NCBI RefSeq assembly: GCF_016908325.1
Contig: NZ_JAFBDR010000008.1
Location: forward strand, 1 to 64,000
Source of the DNA: Aquibacillus albus
GTDB taxonomy: Bacteria; Bacillota; Bacilli; Bacillales; Amphibacillaceae
DNA length: 64,000 nt
Direction: 5' to 3'
Shown here piece after piece: positions 18,889 through 27,585 of the stretch. Below the pieces are notes generated by a model, which searched no databases, had not been told where the DNA came from, and saw only the letters and a list, made by a program, of their open reading frames with translations. The translations under genes were made by a program, and so were the position numbers. Position 1 is the stretch's first letter. Each line of letters begins with the position of its first letter.

Positions 18889-18926
18889 AAAACAGGCAAA
18901 TTGTCTATCCTTTTGCCTGTTTTTTT
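18889..18926 (+). terminator. L31 terminator
   Basis: AAAACAGGCAAA pairs with TTTGCCTGTTTT, followed by a run of T. Confidence 0.9.
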
Positions 18927-18997
18927 TACATCTTAAGGAAGAAAATTTTAGCTAAGAAGACCGTGATAGGATATAGAACGAAGGGAGAGTCCCGACC

Positions 18998-19615
18998 GTG
19001 TATGTAATGAAGCATAGTGGATGGGTAGAATTAATTTGTGGCAGCATGTTTTCAGGAAAATCAGAGGAATTAATTAGACGTGTTCGTCGTGCTACATATG
19101 GAAATTTAGCTGTTCGAGTTTTTAAGCCAGCAATGGACAGCAGATATGCGGAGGATGCGGTTGTTTCACATAATGGAACCTCTGTTTTAGCAAGACCGGT
19201 TGACTGTGCGGAAGATATTATTAAATACGTGGATAAAGATGTTGATGTAGTGGGTATTGATGAAGTGCAATTTTTTGACGAAAAAATTGTAGAGATCGTT
19301 GATGAACTTGCCAATCATGGTCATCGTGTCATTGTAGCAGGACTCGATACAGATTTCCGTGGCGAGCCATTTGGACCAATGCCATATTTAATGGCATTAA
19401 GTGAGTCTGTCACGAAATTAAATGCGATTTGCCCGGTTTGTGGATCACCAGCTAGTAGAACGCAACGATTAATCAATGATCAGCCTGCCTCCTATGATGA
19501 CCCGATTATTTTAGTTGGCGCATCAGAATCGTATGAGCCAAGATGTCGACACCATCATGATGTTCCAAACAAACCAGAACTGAAATGGAAAGTGAATAGT
19601 TCATCTAACGCGTAA
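18998..19615 (+). CDS. tdk: Thymidine kinase
   Basis: Phosphorylates thymidine to dTMP in the salvage pathway; type II (tetrameric) family. Walker [15 protein letters not shown] near residue 15, [11 protein letters not shown] (Walker B and catalytic Glu) near 85, the lasso with CPVCG near 148 and the second zinc pair around EPRCRHHH near 187. GTG start at 18998 gives MYVMKHSGW, matching MYLMKQSGW of B. subtilis, with AAGGGAG about ten bases upstream. 205 residues. A strong hairpin terminator follows, after which the order departs from B. subtilis. Confidence 0.96.
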   Translation: MYVMKHSGWVELICGSMFSGKSEELIRRVRRATYGNLAVRVFKPAMDSRYAEDAVVSHNGTSVLARPVDCAEDIIKYVDKDVDVVGIDEVQFFDEKIVEIVDELANHGHRVIVAGLDTDFRGEPFGPMPYLMALSESVTKLNAICPVCGSPASRTQRLINDQPASYDDPIILVGASESYEPRCRHHHDVPNKPELKWKVNSSSNA

Positions 19616-19619
19616 TTTT

Positions 19620-19653
19620 AAAGCAAAGCACTTGAGAGGTGCTTTGCTTTTGT
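19620..19653 (+). terminator. tdk terminator
   Basis: AAAGCAAAGCAC (19620-19631) pairs with GTGCTTTGCTTT (19639-19650). Confidence 0.88.
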
Positions 19654-19823
19654 TTATTAGACCGGAAACAGCTGGTCTAATATCGAGCTCAGGTGGATTT
19701 ACATATCGAAGCAATCGAGTTCTCCAATCATGATGGGGATAGAGAAAAAATATAGCATTAAATTTTCATGTTAAGAATCCTTCAAAAGATCAATCGGTCC
19801 AATTTACCTTTCCGTTTTAACAA

Positions 19824-20492
19824 TTACTCAATTGTATTCATTTGTTTAACGGATGTTGTGTATTTCTGTAAATGTTTTTCTTTCTTTTTCTCCAAACGCT
19901 TATACGAAAAATGACTACTAGATAATATAGCCAGTGCTATTAATATAGCACTGAAAAAGAAGCTAATACCAGATATCATATTGGAGATGAAATAAACCGT
20001 TAATATCCCGAAAATGATGACTAAATTAGAAAAGGGACTATAAATAAATATTAGTAATCCGTTTTTAATGTGCTGTTTTGTCGATTGATCGTATTCAACG
20101 AAGGATGCTAATGTATGACAAGATATCAATAGTAAGGCGCTATTTAAAATATAGGATGTATAGATAAACGGCTTTGCAATTTCATCTACCAATGAACTAG
20201 ATATAGCAAAATGTGTATAACACAATATACCAGCTAGAATTAGTATTAGACCTAGCTTATTACTAGTAATGAATTCCTTTTTATAGTAGTGCCAAAAAGT
20301 TTTAAAGATAGGTGGATCATTTTTGTTAATAAATTGTCTTGTTGTTGCGAGAAGTGCGACAGTTGCTGGAAAAAAACCAGCAATTACTAAACCTAGAACG
20401 GTAAAAATAAACCAAAGAATATTTAAAACTGCGAACCGAGTAAACCATACACAAAAATTGTATAAAACCCCTGAAATTCCTCCTAAATTCAT
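19824..20492 (-). CDS. YesL-like DUF624 membrane protein
   Basis: A 222-residue integral membrane protein with about five hydrophobic segments, of the YesL/DUF624 family that is nearly always found beside carbohydrate ABC importers and YesM/YesN systems. The N terminus MNLGGISGVLYNFCVWFTRFAVLNILWF and the FFPATVALLATTRQF segment are typical. ATG at 20492 follows GGGGGATC; an upstream in-frame start is less likely. It is divergent from the ABC operon, and a cre-like sequence lies at 20540-20553 before it. Its biochemical role is not established. Confidence 0.8.
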   Translation of the reverse strand: MNLGGISGVLYNFCVWFTRFAVLNILWFIFTVLGLVIAGFFPATVALLATTRQFINKNDPPIFKTFWHYYKKEFITSNKLGLILILAGILCYTHFAISSSLVDEIAKPFIYTSYILNSALLLISCHTLASFVEYDQSTKQHIKNGLLIFIYSPFSNLVIIFGILTVYFISNMISGISFFFSAILIALAILSSSHFSYKRLEKKKEKHLQKYTTSVKQMNTIE

Positions 20493-20539
20493 TCTGATCC
20501 CCCATTTATGCCTGTCATTAATTAGTATCATAACTTAAA

Positions 20540-20553
20540 TGTAAGCGTTTGAA
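20540..20553 (-). promoter_or_regulatory. Possible cre (CcpA) site near yesL-like gene
   Basis: TGTAAGCGTTTGAA matches the first eleven positions of the cre consensus TGWAANCGNTNWCA and then diverges, in the divergent region between the YesL-like gene and the ABC operon. Confidence 0.4.
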
Positions 20554-20769
20554 AATGTCTAATGCTTGGTTAGTAAAGATATTGGTATGCATGTTAGAAA
20601 TATTACCATTCTTATATGTTAATCAAAAGAGAAAAAGCTGAGATAGTGGGCTTCATATTGATTCAATAAAGAATTTTAGCCTGTTTGCAAAATGTAAGGA
20701 TAATAATATCAAGTGACAAGAAAGTGTTATGTACTTGATTAATTACTGGTGTATAGTGAAAGACATAAC

Positions 20770-20783
20770 AGAAAGCGCTTGCA
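20770..20783 (+). promoter_or_regulatory. Probable cre (CcpA) site of the sugar importer operon
   Basis: AGAAAGCGCTTGCA matches 12 of 14 cre positions with the central AGCGCT core, 18 bases before the first permease gene. A site here would give glucose repression by blocking transcription. Confidence 0.65.
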
Positions 20784-20801
20784 TATGAAAGGAGTTATAA
20801 G

Positions 20802-21749
20802 ATGAGTAAATCGAATATTGAAGTTGCTCAGATACAACGCTCTTCAGTTAAAGAAAAAAAGTATTCTATGAATATAGCGAAAAAAGAAAAATGGGCAGGT
20901 ATCTTTTTCATTGCTCCACAACTTATTGGGACGTCCATTTTAGTTATTTTGCCGATTTTTGCTACCTTTTTTATTAGCTTTACAGATTGGACGTTTATTC
21001 AAGGGCTAGGCAATATGAATTTTATCGGATTAGAAAATTATGAGAAATTACTCAAAGATGAAAGATTTATCCAATCCATTGTAAACAATATTTGGTTAAT
21101 TGCATCAGTGCCGATAACAATGATTTTAGCTTTGTTTCTAGCTATCATAATCAATAAAAATGTTTATTTTAAATCATTTTTTAAAGTGGTTTACTTTATG
21201 CCATACATTTCAAGTATCGTAGCGGTGGCCATTGTATTCCAATTACTATTTCATCCATCATATGGGCCAATCAATGAATTTTTAATGATGTTGGGTATAG
21301 AAAATCCTCCTAGATGGTTAGCAGATTCTAATTGGGCACTAGTATCTGTAATAATTATCTCAGTTTGGACTTCAATAGGGTTTAGTTTAATTATATATTT
21401 AGCTGCATTACAAAATATTTCGATTGAATTATATGAAGCAGCTGAAATAGATGGTGCAACCGCATGGGATAAATTTATCCACATTACTGTACCGATGCTC
21501 GCTCCAACTAATTTCTTCTTATTAATTACAGGAGTAATTGGCAGCTTTAAAGCATTTGAACTAATTGTTGTTTTAACGGACGGTGGTCCAGGTTATTCTA
21601 CATCCGTTATTGTTTACTACCTATATGAACAAGCATTTGAAAATTTACGTTCTGGATATGCTTCAGCTATATCGATTCTCTTGTTAATTTTATTACTAGC
21701 TATTACGTTAATACAATGGTTTGGTCAGAAGAAATGGGTTAATTACTAA
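20802..21749 (+). CDS. Carbohydrate ABC transporter permease 1 (CUT1, MalF type)
   Basis: A 315-residue inner-membrane permease of the CUT1 family. About six hydrophobic helices are visible and the cytoplasmic EAA loop is present near residue 215 (YEAAEIDGATAWDKFIHITVPML), which docks the ATPase. Ribosome site AAAGGAG. It is followed closely by the second permease and the binding protein; no ATPase gene is in the locus, so a shared MsmX/MalK-type ATPase is expected. Neighbouring YesM/YesN genes and the rhamnosidase suggest import of rhamnose-containing oligosaccharides, which is inference from context. Confidence 0.9.
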   Translation: MSKSNIEVAQIQRSSVKEKKYSMNIAKKEKWAGIFFIAPQLIGTSILVILPIFATFFISFTDWTFIQGLGNMNFIGLENYEKLLKDERFIQSIVNNIWLIASVPITMILALFLAIIINKNVYFKSFFKVVYFMPYISSIVAVAIVFQLLFHPSYGPINEFLMMLGIENPPRWLADSNWALVSVIIISVWTSIGFSLIIYLAALQNISIELYEAAEIDGATAWDKFIHITVPMLAPTNFFLLITGVIGSFKAFELIVVLTDGGPGYSTSVIVYYLYEQAFENLRSGYASAISILLLILLLAITLIQWFGQKKWVNY

Positions 21750-21765
21750 GATGGGAGGAGTAGAC

Positions 21766-22584
21766 TTGAAACTTAATATAAGAAAACTATTAACTACTAT
21801 TCTTATGTTGGCTGTAGGTGTGGCCTTTATCCTGCCTTTTATATGGATGATCTCAGCATCATTAAAGCCTGAGTCAGAGGTCTTTGCCTATCCGATTCAA
21901 TGGATTCCTGAGGAATTAAAATGGAGTAATTATAAAACTGCATGGTCAGATGGATTTCCTTTGTATTATTGGAATTCTATTAAAGTCACAGTAATTACAA
22001 CTTTAATATCAGCGACAGTGTCAACAATGTCTGCTTACGGTTTTTCAAAAATTCATTTTAAAAGTCGTGACTTAATTTTTATACTAGTTTTGGCAACTTT
22101 TATGATTCCAGCACAAGCTATTCTAGTTCCACAGTTCTTGCTATTTAAGTATTTGAATTTATTTGATACACATGTAGGGTTAATTCTATTAAATAGTTTT
22201 AGTGTACTTGGTACGTTTATGTTAAGGCAGTTTTTCATGGGTATCCATGATGATTATATTGCATCTGCAAAAATTGATGGTGCGGGGCATTTGCGCATTT
22301 TTTCGCAAATTGCAGTTCCATTAGTCTTACCAGCCATTTCAACGTATTTTATTCTTAGATTTATTTGGACATGGAATGATTATCAAGGTCCATTAATCTT
22401 CATAAGATCAGATCATTTGTATACGATTCAAGTTGGGATTGATAAGTTCTCAAATGAAAGTGGAGAACTTTATAGTTTAATTATGGCTGGTGCAGTTTCG
22501 GCAATCCTTCCACTGCTAATTATCTTCATTATCGGTCAAAGATATGTACTTGAAGGTATAGCACTAGGTGGAGTTAAAGGATAA
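21766..22584 (+). CDS. Carbohydrate ABC transporter permease 2 (CUT1, MalG type)
   Basis: Second permease, about 272 residues, beginning with a membrane helix (LLTTILMLAVGVAFILPFIWMISASLKPESEVF) typical of MalG-like subunits. The EAA loop near residue 180 reads DDYIASAKIDGAGHLRIFSQIAVPLV, a slightly divergent form in which EAA is replaced by ASA. The protein ends EGIALGGVKG, the usual CUT1 C terminus. TTG at 21766 is chosen because GGAGGAG lies just upstream. It forms the membrane channel with the preceding gene product. Confidence 0.88.
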   Translation: MKLNIRKLLTTILMLAVGVAFILPFIWMISASLKPESEVFAYPIQWIPEELKWSNYKTAWSDGFPLYYWNSIKVTVITTLISATVSTMSAYGFSKIHFKSRDLIFILVLATFMIPAQAILVPQFLLFKYLNLFDTHVGLILLNSFSVLGTFMLRQFFMGIHDDYIASAKIDGAGHLRIFSQIAVPLVLPAISTYFILRFIWTWNDYQGPLIFIRSDHLYTIQVGIDKFSNESGELYSLIMAGAVSAILPLLIIFIIGQRYVLEGIALGGVKG

Positions 22585-22618
22585 ATAAAAGAATTTTTCA
22601 ATAATTAGGAGGGTCAAA

Positions 22619-23995
22619 ATGGAGAAAATCAAAGTGGTATTACTAGGGGTTTTGTTTAGTATCTTATTAGTTGGTTGTTCTAGTGGTTCTGATAAGGGGG
22701 CGAATGCAAACGAAAATTCTTCTAACTCAGATGAAACTGCTTCTAATGAAACAACGAATAATGAAGGAGAAGAAACTGTAACTATCAGATTACATCACTG
22801 GTATAATGAGGAAAGAGACAATTGGTTAGACATTATCGAAACATTTGAAGCAGAACATCCAAATATCAAGGTAGAATCTGTTACACCGGAAAATAACGAT
22901 TCAGAAGAAACAATGAAACAAATTGATCTAGCTGCAGCATCTGGAGACCAATTAGATGTAATTATGTTGAGTGGTGCAGCACCATACTCACAACGTGTTA
23001 ATCAGGGTATGTTTGAACCATTAAACAGCTACCTTGAAGAAGAAGGTGTTGAATTCGGTCAAGAGTATCAAGTAGATACAAATATAGAAGGAACTTATTA
23101 TGGTTTGCCAGGTAAGTATAATATGTATTTTGTAATGCTGAATGAAAACGCTTTAAATGAAGCTGGCCTAGAAATCCCAACAGATTGGACTTGGGATGAA
23201 TACATGGATTATGCAGCTCAATTAACAGAAGGTGAAGGCGCGAATAAACGTTATGGTACTTACTTCCATTCATGGGGGGATTATGCAAAGCTTACTTTAA
23301 ACAATCAATCTGAAAACAGTAATTTAGTAAAAGACGATGGAGTAACATCTAATATTGATAATCCATTAATTAGAAAAACATTAGAGATTCGTCAAAGAGG
23401 CCAGGAAGAGGGAAGTGCTACACCTTATGGCGATACTATCTCAATGAACCTGCACTATTATGATCAATATTTTAACGAAAAAGCAGCTATGATTATGACA
23501 GGAAGCTGGATGATTCATGAGGGTGGGGGACGAGAAGGTGATCCTTCCAGCTTTAAAACAGCATTTGCTCCATATCCAAAAGCAAAAGAAGGTGACCCAG
23601 TTACAAGTCCTGCAAGTAGTGACATCTTGACTGTTTACTCAGGTTCAAAGCATAAGGAAGAAGCCTATGAGTTTATTAGATGGTACACAACGCAGGGTAT
23701 CATTGAACAAGGTAAATTCCTTCCAAGTTATAAAGGGGAAGACTTAACAACTGTTGTTGATAATCTCTTAGCAGGTAACCACAACTTAGAAATGATTAAT
23801 ACGGAATCATTAGCCAATACAATTGAGACTACACAAGCAGCAGATGTTAATGTACCCGTACCATTCATTGGTGAAGTTGAGGATGCTTATTTAAGTGAAG
23901 TAGATAAATTCTTGCTAAATGAACAGGATTTAGATACTACCATCGACAATGCTCATCAAGCGGTACAAGAAGTGATAGATGCTAATGTGAATTAG
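22619..23995 (+). CDS. Sugar-binding lipoprotein of the ABC importer
   Basis: 458-residue extracellular solute-binding protein (family 1). The lipobox LLVGC puts the lipid-modified cysteine at residue 20, followed by a Ser/Asn/Glu-rich linker to about residue 50. Two-lobed periplasmic-binding fold features follow, including LHHWYNEERDNWLDIIETFE at the start, DVIMLSGAAPYSQR, and KAAMIMTGSWMIHEGG near residue 285. Ribosome site GGAGG. A strong terminator follows. It should capture the oligosaccharide and deliver it to the two permeases. Confidence 0.92.
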   Translation: MEKIKVVLLGVLFSILLVGCSSGSDKGANANENSSNSDETASNETTNNEGEETVTIRLHHWYNEERDNWLDIIETFEAEHPNIKVESVTPENNDSEETMKQIDLAAASGDQLDVIMLSGAAPYSQRVNQGMFEPLNSYLEEEGVEFGQEYQVDTNIEGTYYGLPGKYNMYFVMLNENALNEAGLEIPTDWTWDEYMDYAAQLTEGEGANKRYGTYFHSWGDYAKLTLNNQSENSNLVKDDGVTSNIDNPLIRKTLEIRQRGQEEGSATPYGDTISMNLHYYDQYFNEKAAMIMTGSWMIHEGGGREGDPSSFKTAFAPYPKAKEGDPVTSPASSDILTVYSGSKHKEEAYEFIRWYTTQGIIEQGKFLPSYKGEDLTTVVDNLLAGNHNLEMINTESLANTIETTQAADVNVPVPFIGEVEDAYLSEVDKFLLNEQDLDTTIDNAHQAVQEVIDANVN

Positions 23996-24005
23996 GATAA
24001 GGCAT

Positions 24006-24048
24006 AGATTAGGGATGTAAACAAAAGCTGCATCCCTAATCTTTTTCT
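24006..24048 (+). terminator. Terminator of the ABC importer operon
   Basis: AGATTAGGGATG (24006-24017) pairs perfectly with CATCCCTAATCT (24031-24042), then TTTTT. Confidence 0.93.
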
Positions 24049-24150
24049 GGTTATGTTTGACATAAAAGTGATAGTTATAAATCGATTTCTCTTTTGATAT
24101 TGTTGAATCTCGTGACTTTGATATAATGATAGAAATCGGAGGAATGAGAT

Positions 24151-25947
24151 GTGAAGACATGGAGGGACTGTATTTTAAATTTTTTTAATAATTTCACTTT
24201 TAGAAATAAATTATTAATCTTAATTTTCTTATGTGTGATAATACCTGCTTTCTTTAGTGTAACAAACATTATGTTAACTACATCTAACATTATTCAAAAA
24301 CAAGCGGTCAAAAGCGAAGAGTATACCATTAACTTGGCTCATACGTATTTATCGCAAAAAATAGATGAACTTATTCATGTGATGAATTTTGTTCAGTTTG
24401 ACGCAGATGTAATACGAACATTGAACCAAGGTATGCAAAAGGAAATTTCTCCTCGTAGTTATTTAGATATCAATAGCAGTTTAGATCAGTTAACAAGAAA
24501 TAGTGACATAAGTGTTAGTATTGTCCCAGTAAATCAAAATCAAAGTTTTTCGAACCGAGGATTTACAAGTAAATTTAACCAGGAAAACTTGAAAATGAAA
24601 GGGCATACATTTCTTGATAACCTATCTTCTTTTAATGTGTACTGGTTCTCTAATCAAGATTTTAATTCAGATGAACAACGAATCATTTTAGGAAGAAGGA
24701 TTGTGAACTATTCCGGTACCACTATTGCTTATTTATATGCTGGAATCGATGGAGTTGGGATTGATAACGTACTAAATAGAAATGAATTTCAAGCCACAAG
24801 GGAGTTCCTGTTACTTGATTCCAATCGAGACGTTCTGTACGGGACGCTAGATTCAGCCATAGAAAATAACAACTTGATAGAAAAGAAAAACAATTCTGAA
24901 GCGAATACTTTTTTTACGACAGTGAATGATATTAATTATTTAGTTGTACAAAAGCGCTTTCTAAATTCGGATTGGAGCCTTGTTAGTTATATGCCATACA
25001 GTGAAATTGTTCATGAATTAAGAGGAACGTATCGTTTCCATATTTATTTGCAATTGTTTCTGTTCACTTTCTTAATTATTATGCTTCTGTATGCAGTTAA
25101 CAGGTACACAAGACCAATTAACCGTTTAGCTTCGGTAGCTAACGAAATTCAATCTGGTGATTTGCAAGTTCGTTCCAATATTGATAGGCAAGATGAGATT
25201 GGCAAACTATCACTAGCATTTGACACAATGCTAGATACCATTCAAGAGAACATCAAACAAATTACGATAGAACAACAATTGAAGAATAAAGCAGAAATCG
25301 CTCATCTTCATGCAAAAATAAAGCCGCATTTTATGTATAACGTTCTAAACACGATACGCTTACAGGTGATGAAAAATGGCGATAACGAATCATCAAATTC
25401 AATTTCTATGTTTTCACAGTTTCTAAGAAGTATTTATACGGTAGATGAATCAATTACATTAGAAAAAGAACTGGAACATACAGTTAATTATTTAAACTTA
25501 GTTAATACGATGAGAAAGTATCCAATCTCTATTAGAACGCGGGTAGAGAATGATGCATTATTTGAAAGTGTACCAAGCTTTTTTCTGCAACCCATTGTAG
25601 AAAATGCAGTCAAGCATGCGGACCTGCAAGAAGACGGTATGATTAATATAAACGTAGAGGTTACCAATGATTATATGACAATCTCTATTAAAGATAATGG
25701 CGTAGGGGTAGATGATGAACAATTAAAAGACATTAGATCAAACCTTTCCTTGGAAAAGAGTGCAGTCATTCATCAATATGAAAAGGAGCAATACGGTATA
25801 GGGTTAGAAAATATATACCAACGCATGAAAATTTTATATGGTTCCAAGTTTATGATGAAAGTTGAAAATGGGGCTTATAACGGTTTTGTAGTAAAATTCA
25901 AGTTTCCGTTAGAAGAGGGGTGCAGGAATGAGAATAATGCTGGTTGA
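24151..25947 (+). CDS. YesM-type sensor histidine kinase
   Basis: 598-residue membrane sensor. Helix near residues 20-42, an extracellular domain of about 250 residues (Cache-like by length), a second helix near 300-318, HAMP (RPINRLASVANEIQSGDLQVRS), then the His_kinase domain with phospho-acceptor His in KIKPHFMYNVLNTIR near residue 393, and a HATPase domain (FLQPIVENAVKHA; GIGLENIYQRMKILYG). This IxPHFxYN type always pairs with an AraC-type regulator. GTG start with GGAGG upstream. It overlaps the next gene by 20 bases. It likely senses the sugar taken up by the adjacent importer. Confidence 0.92.
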   Translation: MKTWRDCILNFFNNFTFRNKLLILIFLCVIIPAFFSVTNIMLTTSNIIQKQAVKSEEYTINLAHTYLSQKIDELIHVMNFVQFDADVIRTLNQGMQKEISPRSYLDINSSLDQLTRNSDISVSIVPVNQNQSFSNRGFTSKFNQENLKMKGHTFLDNLSSFNVYWFSNQDFNSDEQRIILGRRIVNYSGTTIAYLYAGIDGVGIDNVLNRNEFQATREFLLLDSNRDVLYGTLDSAIENNNLIEKKNNSEANTFFTTVNDINYLVVQKRFLNSDWSLVSYMPYSEIVHELRGTYRFHIYLQLFLFTFLIIMLLYAVNRYTRPINRLASVANEIQSGDLQVRSNIDRQDEIGKLSLAFDTMLDTIQENIKQITIEQQLKNKAEIAHLHAKIKPHFMYNVLNTIRLQVMKNGDNESSNSISMFSQFLRSIYTVDESITLEKELEHTVNYLNLVNTMRKYPISIRTRVENDALFESVPSFFLQPIVENAVKHADLQEDGMININVEVTNDYMTISIKDNGVGVDDEQLKDIRSNLSLEKSAVIHQYEKEQYGIGLENIYQRMKILYGSKFMMKVENGAYNGFVVKFKFPLEEGCRNENNAG

Positions 25948-27511
25948 TGATAACTACCAAATGTTAGAATACTTAGATCAAAGTATTTCATGGAGTAAAG
26001 AAGGCATGACTTTAGTAGCAAAATGCGAGAATGGCGAAAGGGCACTTGCTATAGCAAAATCTAGTCCAATTGATATATTAGTCACGGATATTGATATGCC
26101 TAAAATGAATGGAATAGATTTAATTAAGCAATTACAGCAAATTTATCCTAAGATGAAATCAATTATTATATCGAGTTACGATGAGTTTAAATATGCACAA
26201 CAAGCGGTTAAACTGTTAGTGAGTGATTATATCTTGAAGGATAAGTTAGACTCTAGTTCATTATTGAAAACACTACATCAAATAATGTTAGAGTTAAAGA
26301 AAGAACAAGATAATCAATTAAGACTAGTAGAGTGGGAATCATTAATTAAGGAAAATCAACTAAGTATTAAAAGGCAATGGCTCAGGAATCTTGTTGATAC
26401 TCCAATTAAAAAGCAATCAGAGTTGAAAAATCAATTATTAGGCTATGGAATTAACTTTGATGAGAGTCGATATATATCAATAATTGGGAAGGTTACAAAT
26501 GAGAAAAAGGCAATCAAACGATTTGAATCAGCAGATTTATTAATGAATGCAATCGAACAATTATCTACTGAATTTTTTTCACATGAAGTAGAAGGATTTG
26601 TTTATAATCAATTAGAGATGATATGGTTTCAACCAGTTAAACGAAATGTATCAGAAATGATGGATAAAATCCAAGAATTTCAAAAAGCGCTAAAAGAATA
26701 TTTTAATATTGAATTTGCTTTTGTTCATTATCCATCATGTGATAATGAGGGGGCTTTTTTGGAATCTATCAAAAAGTTATTGAAAATGGAAAATGAATGG
26801 TTTTTCATAACTGGTCAAGAAATTGTGGATTATCATTCCATTAATTCTACCTTTATCATTGAAAATGCTTACGATCTATATGAATCTACCATTAATGATT
26901 TAAAAGGTTTTATTATGAAAGAAGAAAAAGATTTAGCTGATAAATATATGGATGAGTGGTTTGAGCGTTTAATGGACCGTAATTTTCATCCAAATGTTAT
27001 CAAAGGGATGAGCCATAAAATAATTATTGATCTTTATATTAATTTTCATTTTATGAATAACCAAACAAATAACCATGCTGAATCGATTCACTTTGACATT
27101 TCATCTGCACAGTCTTTACAACAATTGAAGAAATACTACAAGCATTATATCGACAAAATTATCAAGAGTGTTTTATATTATCGAAAATCGTATCGTTCTG
27201 AAATTTGGGAAGCATTAATCTATGTTGATGAGAATATTGATAAGAAAATAACACTAAATGATATTTCTCAAACCTTATATATTAATCCAACCTATTTTAG
27301 TCGGATTTTTAAAAAAGATACAGGGCAATCTTTTGTAGATTATGTAAAAAATAGAAAAATGGAAAAAGCGCAAAAGTTATTGGAAGAAACAGACTATACA
27401 ATTGAAAGCATCTCATTCCAATTAGGATTTAGTAATTCTAGTTACTTTATTAAACAATTTAGACAATGTGTTGGCAAAACTCCTATGGAATATCGAAAAG
27501 TAAATGAATAG
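25928..27511 (+). CDS. YesN-type AraC-family response regulator
   Basis: 527-residue DNA-binding regulator. The receiver domain (1-120) has D7/D8, phospho-acceptor D54 in ILVTDIDMPKMNG and a lysine at YILKDK. A long, poorly conserved middle (130-420) follows, then two AraC HTH motifs at 425-525 (ITLNDISQTLYINPTYFSRIF; YTIESISFQLGFSNSSYFIKQF) ending PMEYRK. It is co-transcribed with the kinase, and probably activates the importer operon and the rhamnosidase. A bidirectional terminator separates it from the convergent rhamnosidase. Confidence 0.93.
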   Translation: MRIMLVDDNYQMLEYLDQSISWSKEGMTLVAKCENGERALAIAKSSPIDILVTDIDMPKMNGIDLIKQLQQIYPKMKSIIISSYDEFKYAQQAVKLLVSDYILKDKLDSSSLLKTLHQIMLELKKEQDNQLRLVEWESLIKENQLSIKRQWLRNLVDTPIKKQSELKNQLLGYGINFDESRYISIIGKVTNEKKAIKRFESADLLMNAIEQLSTEFFSHEVEGFVYNQLEMIWFQPVKRNVSEMMDKIQEFQKALKEYFNIEFAFVHYPSCDNEGAFLESIKKLLKMENEWFFITGQEIVDYHSINSTFIIENAYDLYESTINDLKGFIMKEEKDLADKYMDEWFERLMDRNFHPNVIKGMSHKIIIDLYINFHFMNNQTNNHAESIHFDISSAQSLQQLKKYYKHYIDKIIKSVLYYRKSYRSEIWEALIYVDENIDKKITLNDISQTLYINPTYFSRIFKKDTGQSFVDYVKNRKMEKAQKLLEETDYTIESISFQLGFSNSSYFIKQFRQCVGKTPMEYRKVNE

Positions 27512-27518
27512 GTTAATT

Positions 27519-27580
27519 AGAAGACCCTCTATTAGGTAAATGAACAACTATCATTTATCTAATTTAGAGGGTCTTCTTTA
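27519..27580. terminator. Bidirectional terminator
   Basis: AGAAGACCCTCTA (27519-27531) pairs with TAGAGGGTCTTCT (27565-27577) with further pairing inside (GGTAAATGA / TCATTTATC). It lies between convergent genes. Confidence 0.9.
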
Positions 27581-27585
27581 TTATC

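Noticed and set aside
21475-21483. Isolated TTATCCACA within the first permease gene
   Set aside because: A single coding-region match without neighbours is expected by chance in 64 kb.
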